Source: Gonium pectorale
Lineage: Eukaryota > Chlorophyta > Chlorophyceae > Chlamydomonadales > Volvocaceae
Direction of reading: 5' to 3'
DNA: 64,000 nucleotides
NCBI GenBank assembly: GCA_001584585.1
Contig: LSYV01000077.1
Coordinates: forward strand, 262,174-326,173
In this document: one piece after another, positions 58,609 through 64,000 of the stretch
Layout: every line of letters begins with the position of its first letter
How positions within the stretch are numbered: the first letter of the stretch is position 1
Notes under the pieces: generated by a model
What the model was told of the DNA's origin: nothing
Seen by the model: the letters and a program-made list of their open reading frames with translations, nothing else
Databases searched by the model: none
Translations under genes and position numbers: made by a program

Positions 58609-60011
58609 TTACGCCTCGCCAGCCGCCGCTCCGTCTCCCGCGACAATCGCCGTGACCAGCGCCTCCAGCTGCAGGTAGTTTACCCGGCCCATCGTGTCCT
58701 TTGTGAGCGCCCTCTCCAGCGCCAGGAACTCGGCGCGGCTGAGCTGCAGGCCGGCGTTGCGCGCCGCGCTCATGAAGCCGCCCGTGGTGATCCAGCCGTC
58801 GGGGCTGTGCAGGTGATAGGCGCGGCAGGCTTCCAGCAGCGCAGGTAGCTGCGGGGAGATCGCGTGCGCCACGGCGTGGAGCTCCTGGGCGCGTGGGCAG
58901 CGTGCGAACAGGCGCGCGGCAGGTTAAGCGCGGGCAGTAATTGCAACAAGCCGGTGCTTTAGTGCGCGCTCGCAATTGCCGGGTTGCCGACAGGAGGGTG
59001 GCAGGTTGTTGGGGGGGCGGGGAGGAGCACGACGGGGGGCATTTCGAGAGGCGCGCCGGAGCCCAAGTGAAGCACGTCCGGACCCGGACCAGGACACGAC
59101 CGCGTCAGTGGCATTGATGGACCAAGGGACGCGCGCGCCAGGTAGGCTGCAGCCCATGGCCTGAAGCCGAAGCATCCGGGTGCACCGCTGGCCAGGAAGG
59201 GCTGCCGCCCAAACGGGGCCGTGCCCAGTCCCTCCGGATAGCAACCGGCCGCTGCCGAGTGTCTGCAGAGAGCCGCGCCTGCGCTGTTGCATCCCCCGCC
59301 ACCCTCGCTCTCAAACGGGCCCCTGTCATGCCGAAAGGAACCAATTATGGACTCACATCCAGTGCGGGGTCCTCCGTGGGCACGTATTGCGGCTGGGTGA
59401 AGTTGGGCGCTCGGATGGTGCCGGGCGGGAACTGGGGCCGCTCCAGCGTGTGGTGCGTCGTCATGGCCATTTCCGTGTTGCCGCCCGTGTGCACGAGCGA
59501 GCCGTTAAGGATGCGGCCAGTGTACTCCTGCGTATGTCGAGGAGTCGCGAAGGGTTCAGGGTCTCAGGGCGACAGAGAAGGGAGGTGATTGCAAGCTTCG
59601 GGCAGGCAACCGCTGGAGTGAGGAGACTTTGGGGTGATCGTGGCTCGAACGCAGATTACATCCCGCGCATGACCACCACGACAGCCCCTTGGGCAAGGGA
59701 GGGGCGTCCGCCTATGAGCTTCACGAGCGTCCCATCACACAAGCCCTTGCCAAACCCGCCCCCGGGGCGGTTGGCGGGTGGGGGAGTTGACATTCTGACA
59801 AGCGCACCTTTGGGTGGCTGTAAGAGTGCGTCTGTTCGCTCTTCCACGGCGCTTGCCGGTTGCCCTTGTAGGTGAAGATGCCCTCCTGATAGTTCGGGAT
59901 GCCCGGTGCCGTCTGAGGCCCGCGTGTAACTTCATACCCTTCCATGCGGCGTAGGGATTCATCTAGTGGGTTCATCGCAAGATTAATAGGCTGCGTTCGT
60001 GTTGCGTCCAT
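58609..60011 (-). CDS. Small protein with degenerate EF-hand pair, function unknown
   Basis: Three exons, all phase 0: 60011-59808, 59527-59357, 58884-58609; 216 residues ending at TAA. The ATG at 60011 opens MDATRTQPINLAMNPLDESL. Exon 2 reads EYTGRILNGSLVHTGGNTEM and continues THHTLERPQFPPGTIRAPNF, a Pro/Thr-rich non-globular style seen in many axonemal doublet proteins; that comparison is only impressionistic. Exon 3 carries two EF-hand-like segments, SPDGWITTGGFMSAARNAG and TKDTMGRVNYLQLEAL, both missing several calcium-coordinating residues, so calcium binding is doubtful. The gene follows the CHID1-like gene on the same strand with about 200 nt between its ATG and that gene's TGTAA. I do not recognise an orthologue. 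Confidence 0.85.
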
Positions 60012-60214
60012 CGTCTCCCTGTTGCCTGAAACTCGACTTTGCAATTGACGGATAGTTTAACTATGGTAAAAGCTTGCTTACTTAGTTGTTTACTTTTGCT
60101 GAAATCGCCGGAAAAAATGCCGAGCGAGAAGTACAGGCGAATCGAAGTTGTAACGGCAATCGTTGTGGGCACGCGAAGCATTTCATTCCCTCATGCTTGC
60201 TAGAATAGTGCTGG

Positions 60215-60219
60215 TTACA
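60215..60219 (-). promoter_or_regulatory. Candidate TGTAA polyadenylation signal (CHID1-like gene)
   Basis: TGTAA on the minus strand about 210 nt after the stop at 60430, placing the transcript end just upstream of the EF-hand gene. Confidence 0.5.
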
Positions 60220-60429
60220 AAATCTTCAGCTCAAGAATCACCATCGCTCCCACCCTTTACCGAGCCGAATGGACCCAGGGGCCGGTCCAGTGCCGAATCG
60301 TCGCCTGCCACCTCATACACATTTCGAGCTTTCTGACCTTCAAGAACGAAGGCCACCGCATATCCCGATGATGCCAGGGTTTGTATTGCCATCAGCAAGG
60401 AGGGCGCGTTCCCAGCGGGGACAATGTCC

Positions 60430-63400
60430 CTAGAGTAGATCGAAGAAGCGCTCCAGGCCTTGCCCAAGCTCCCAAATCGAGATTCCCACTCCGGCGTTTC
60501 TGGCGGCCTGGAAACAATAGCGGTGACGCAGACAGGACAAAAAGGCAGGGAGAACAGCAGGGAAGGGCACCGTGAGAAAACACATAGTCATGGAAACGGT
60601 ATCGCATCAGAACGCCTTTGTCTTACGCAGCGCTGTACTGCTGCTTGCCGGTGCCCGGTGTCTGAACCTCACCCGATGATGTCCCACACACGACACCTTT
60701 GACAGTGTCGTGGCGGAAATGTTTCGCTGGACATGCACCCTTCGCTTCGGATGTCGACTCCTTTTAACCCGGTAACGGAATGCAGCCACTGACTCGGCGC
60801 GGCCGCACCATGCGTCATCTCCCGAGATTGCAAGAAGCCGTGCGCTCACCTGTATCCGCAGCTCGACGCTGCGTGGTGTCGGGTACCACACATGGTGCTC
60901 GGCGCCCGTCTTGTCCTGTGGGCATGTCACGGCACATGGGAGTGATTCTGGGCACTCTGGGGCAGCTCTGCGGAGTGACTGGCCCGGAAATGTCGTGATT
61001 GTGACACCGTACGTGCCAAGCCAGCGCCCGTCCACTTGACGCCCCATAGTTGTCAACTGCTCACCCACACCGTCCTTCCCCAGTCTTCAACCAGTTGACC
61101 TCTCCGGCCGCCGGCTCGTGGTGGCATGTGAGCTAACCCTTTCAACTCCCGCCTCTTTGGGGCACTATCGGTAGCGGCATTCAGCTTCGCCCCAACCCTA
61201 GCCCCGCCGCCACGATGTGGCACCGCCGCAGGGCGCCCCCGAGCGCCGGCCTCCCCACCCCATCGGCCCAGCCCTCACCTTGTACTCGAAGAAGTGCTCC
61301 TCGCCGTGCTCCTCCCACTGCAACTCCGGGTCGTGCTTGTTGAGCAGCTTGACCAGGCCGTCCACCGTCACGGCGGCGGCGCCGGTGCGGGCGCTCATGT
61401 CCCAGCCGTAGAAGGCAATCCCCATCAAGAAGGCCCTGCGCGCCTCGTCCGGAAGGGCGGGGTCGCCCTCGCCTGTGCCAGGTGGATCCGCGGCTTGTTA
61501 GGTCGGGTTCTCTACGTCCACGATTCGCGTGTGCTGGTATGAGCTTCAGGCAACGCGTGAGTCGGCCCTGGCGCTGCTTGGCTACAGCTGTGCAAGGGAC
61601 GCCAGCGGCGGGATACAGACTGGCGACTGCGCGCATGTATGCTGAAGGACGGGAAACTCCGTGTGCGCCCACAACCAGGTGCCCATCCATGAACCTGCCA
61701 ACCAATGCATGTGCCAATCAATGCGTGCGCCAAGAGCATGGGATCGGGTGGGTGGGTGGGAGGGTGAGTTGGTGGGTGGGAGGAGAAATGCACAGGGAAA
61801 GAGCAGATCCGGCGCCGCCGCGCCCTTGCCGCGTGCCTGACCCTGTGTCCCATCCCGCCAGCTGCCTCTGTCCTTCGTGTGCGCGCCGACGACCCCTACC
61901 CACACACCGGATCCCTTCTCCAGCAGCTGCAGGTTGTTGTTGATCCATGGCGTTGGCGCGTTGGGCCCCGACCGCCCGTTGGTCAGCGAGTAGTCGTACG
62001 TCATGGACGAGAAGCCGTCCACGTGTTGCGACATCTGCGGCCCGCGAGAGCTGGCGGATGAGACGTTGGATCGAACATGAAGGTGGCGCATGAACCAAAC
62101 TGGAGTGCCACGCAACAGGCTGCATGATGAGTGCACATAGGTGAGATCACAGATCGGGGCCTGGCGGATTTAGTAATATATGCCCCACGGGCTCGCACGG
62201 GCGTCGGCAACAGGGCCCCCTAGAGCACGAGCTCAGGTGAGCCTCGGATCCCCGCACCTCAATGAAGTCGGCCCGGTCAATCCAGGGCGTCTTTTCGTTC
62301 GCCGGGTACAGCGGAGGCACCGCCAGGAACAGCTTCTGCGGCGGGTGGGCCACCCGGCAACGCCGCGCAGTCGCGCAAGCGGGCATCGAGCAGGGGAAGG
62401 GCCGTAAGTAGACCGGCCAGCGACCAGCGAGCAGGACTCGCGTGAGGGAAGTGGACGGCCGTATAAGGCCGCCGCCCACTTGATGGTCGTCACAGGTGAG
62501 GCATCATGGCGCCTGCTTGCGGGTGCCTATTAGACTGCCTATACTGGAATCGAGGGAGGTGCGGGGGAGTCCATACGGTAGCGCTATCGGGAGCGTGCAG
62601 CTAACTTTTCATGAGCGCCCAGCGTAATCTTCGTGCCTCTCTACCTGGCCATGCCACCCTGGCTACCCGGCCCAAGACGCATGCCCCCTTCCCGCACCAC
62701 ACCTTGTTGTTCTCACGCAGCACCTTGGACAGCGCCGCGATGAGCTCGAAGACCAGCTGCCGGAACTGCGGGTGCGCCAGGCCGTTGATGGACACCCAGC
62801 CCGACCAGGCCTCCAGCACCTGTGCGGCGTTTCCGGCCGGGAGCCCGTGGCGGCAGGCGGCGGCCGGTGGCGGTGGGTGGTACACACGCAGATATCAGTA
62901 CATGGCGAGAAGGGCAGTATGCGCGGCTGCCTCAAGCGCGGGCCCGTAACAGTGCATACAAAATCACGGGAACGGGTCCCCAGAGCACGTTGCCATAATG
63001 CGCATGGCAGCGGGATCCCACTGTCCAATACCGCCATATGAAAGAAACCGATACTTATGTCAGGCCTGATGTCTACAGAGAATATTCTTAAACACACAAG
63101 GCTAACAGTTTCAGGATGCTGCACCGTTCCACCTTGTCCTCTGGCCGCGTGTTCGCCTCCTCCTCCGCCGCACCGGGATGGAGCGCGAGATTGCCGACGC
63201 TGTCAGCCCCCCCCCCCGCGTCAGCCCTCGCTCCCACCCTCCCTCCCGAGCCGACTCCCTTGCCCTCAACGCACCATGCCATCAAAGCCGCTGCCGATTA
63301 CCGTGGTGCCCAGCTCTTCGATCAGCTCCCTGCCGTTCCTCATCAGCTGCAGCTGCTCCTCGGGCTTGGCCTCGATGATGAAGCGGGGGACCACCAGCGG

Positions 63401-63785
63401 TCCCGCGCCGTCCTGCGGGGACCAGCGGGGCGACGGCAGCGCGCCACGAGCCATGTTGGTCGCACACCGCTGAGTGGGCCCACCGCTGTGCGCGTTTCGC
63501 GGGTGTGGGCGAGCAGCGCCGGCATTAATGCACTGCCACGGCACAGGTATTTTGGAAGGAGCTTCGCAGGTGAAAGGGTAGCGGTTGGTAGCGGTTTTCG
63601 CGGTTGTGTCGTGCAGTCGACGCGGCGCAGCAGCGTGCCGGTGCGCACAATCAAGCGCCCGCACCCAACACACCCGACCGACAAGGCGAGCGACAGTACC
63701 CGATGCATACGTGCCGATGGGCCAGCAGCCAGCACAGTACCTGTCTGAGCTCCTCAATCCAGGTCTGGTTGACGTCGTGTTCACC
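60430..63785 (-). CDS. CHID1: CHID1/SI-CLP-like GH18-fold protein, 5' partial
   Basis: Homologue of chitinase domain-containing protein 1, a lectin-like member of the GH18 fold. Exons in the window: 63785-63741, 63412-63275, 62819-62703, 62335-62258, 62034-61908, 61472-61279, 60915-60850, 60507-60430; 280 codons plus TAG, all in phase. Conserved blocks in order: GEHDVNQTWIEELRQ; LVVPRFIIEA; FDGMVLEAW; LFLAVPPLYPANEKTPW; VDGFSSMTYDYS with GPNAPTPWI; MGIAFYGWD; EEHFFEYK; HHVWYPTPRSVELRIQ; GVGISIWELGQGLERFFDLL, ending at the same point as the animal protein. About 110 N-terminal residues (signal peptide and first strands) should lie beyond 64000. The canonical DxxDxDxE active site reads DGMVLEAW, so the catalytic Glu position holds Trp, as in animal CHID1. 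Chitinase activity is therefore not expected. Secretory or lysosome-like location is inferred from the family only. Confidence 0.92.
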
Positions 63786-64000
63786 CTGGGGACAGAGGCG
63801 CCCGGGGAGCACACGGCAGTGGGGTAGGACGAAGGCGAAGCCAGTGCGAGGGAGCGGAGGGGCCGCAAGCCGCCCGATGGTGCAGGTAGTCAATGGGCCA
63901 GTACGCACGTCCGCCCGCCACAACTGCGGACACTGCGGAAGACGCCACCCCAGGGAAGCCATGCACCGTACGCGTTCCGCGTGGGCCTAGGGCCCCCCGC

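Overview
The window looks like nuclear DNA of a volvocalean green alga (Chlamydomonas or a close relative). The basis is high GC, intron-dense genes with GT-AG junctions (donors mostly GTGAGT/GTGCGT, acceptors CAG), TGTAA polyadenylation signals, long Ala/Gly/Ser-rich inserts in proteins, and a Chlamydomonas-style receptor cyclase. I cannot name the species. It is a draft assembly with three N gaps (15273-15292, 42017-42036, 55516-55828), two of them with flanking duplicated sequence.

Plus strand, left part: a 20-exon receptor-type class III nucleotide cyclase (2742-17062; 2,847 codons in my model) is followed by the DNA polymerase delta subunit POLD3 (17821-21426; 10 exons, 529 codons, C-terminal PIP box). 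All genes recognised to the right are on the minus strand. In order of increasing coordinate they are: an Ala-rich protein of unknown function (23887-27114); chromomethylase-like DNA cytosine methyltransferase A (29327-40376); its tandem paralogue B (44867-57007); a small protein with degenerate EF-hands (58609-60011); and a CHID1-like GH18-fold protein whose 5' end lies beyond the window (60430-63785).

The centrepiece is the methyltransferase pair. Both genes have BAH-type N-terminal exons, motif I, a chromodomain-like segment, motif IV, motif VI, a shared 20-nt microexon, motif VIII, and a long shared insertion before motif IX. A keeps the canonical catalytic residues. B has substitutions at nearly every catalytic motif and appears to lack motif X, so it may be a pseudoenzyme or a diverged regulator. 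The exon chains I propose for the cyclase, POLD3, A, B and the EF-hand gene keep phase throughout, which is good internal support.

Other structure: a short element whose copies share one 3' end and are flanked by 11-16 bp direct repeats (target-site duplications); a degenerate reverse-transcriptase remnant near the left end; a perfect 20-bp-arm hairpin in a POLD3 intron; several small dispersed repeats; and likely assembly duplications at two gaps. No rRNA, tRNA or CRISPR array was seen.
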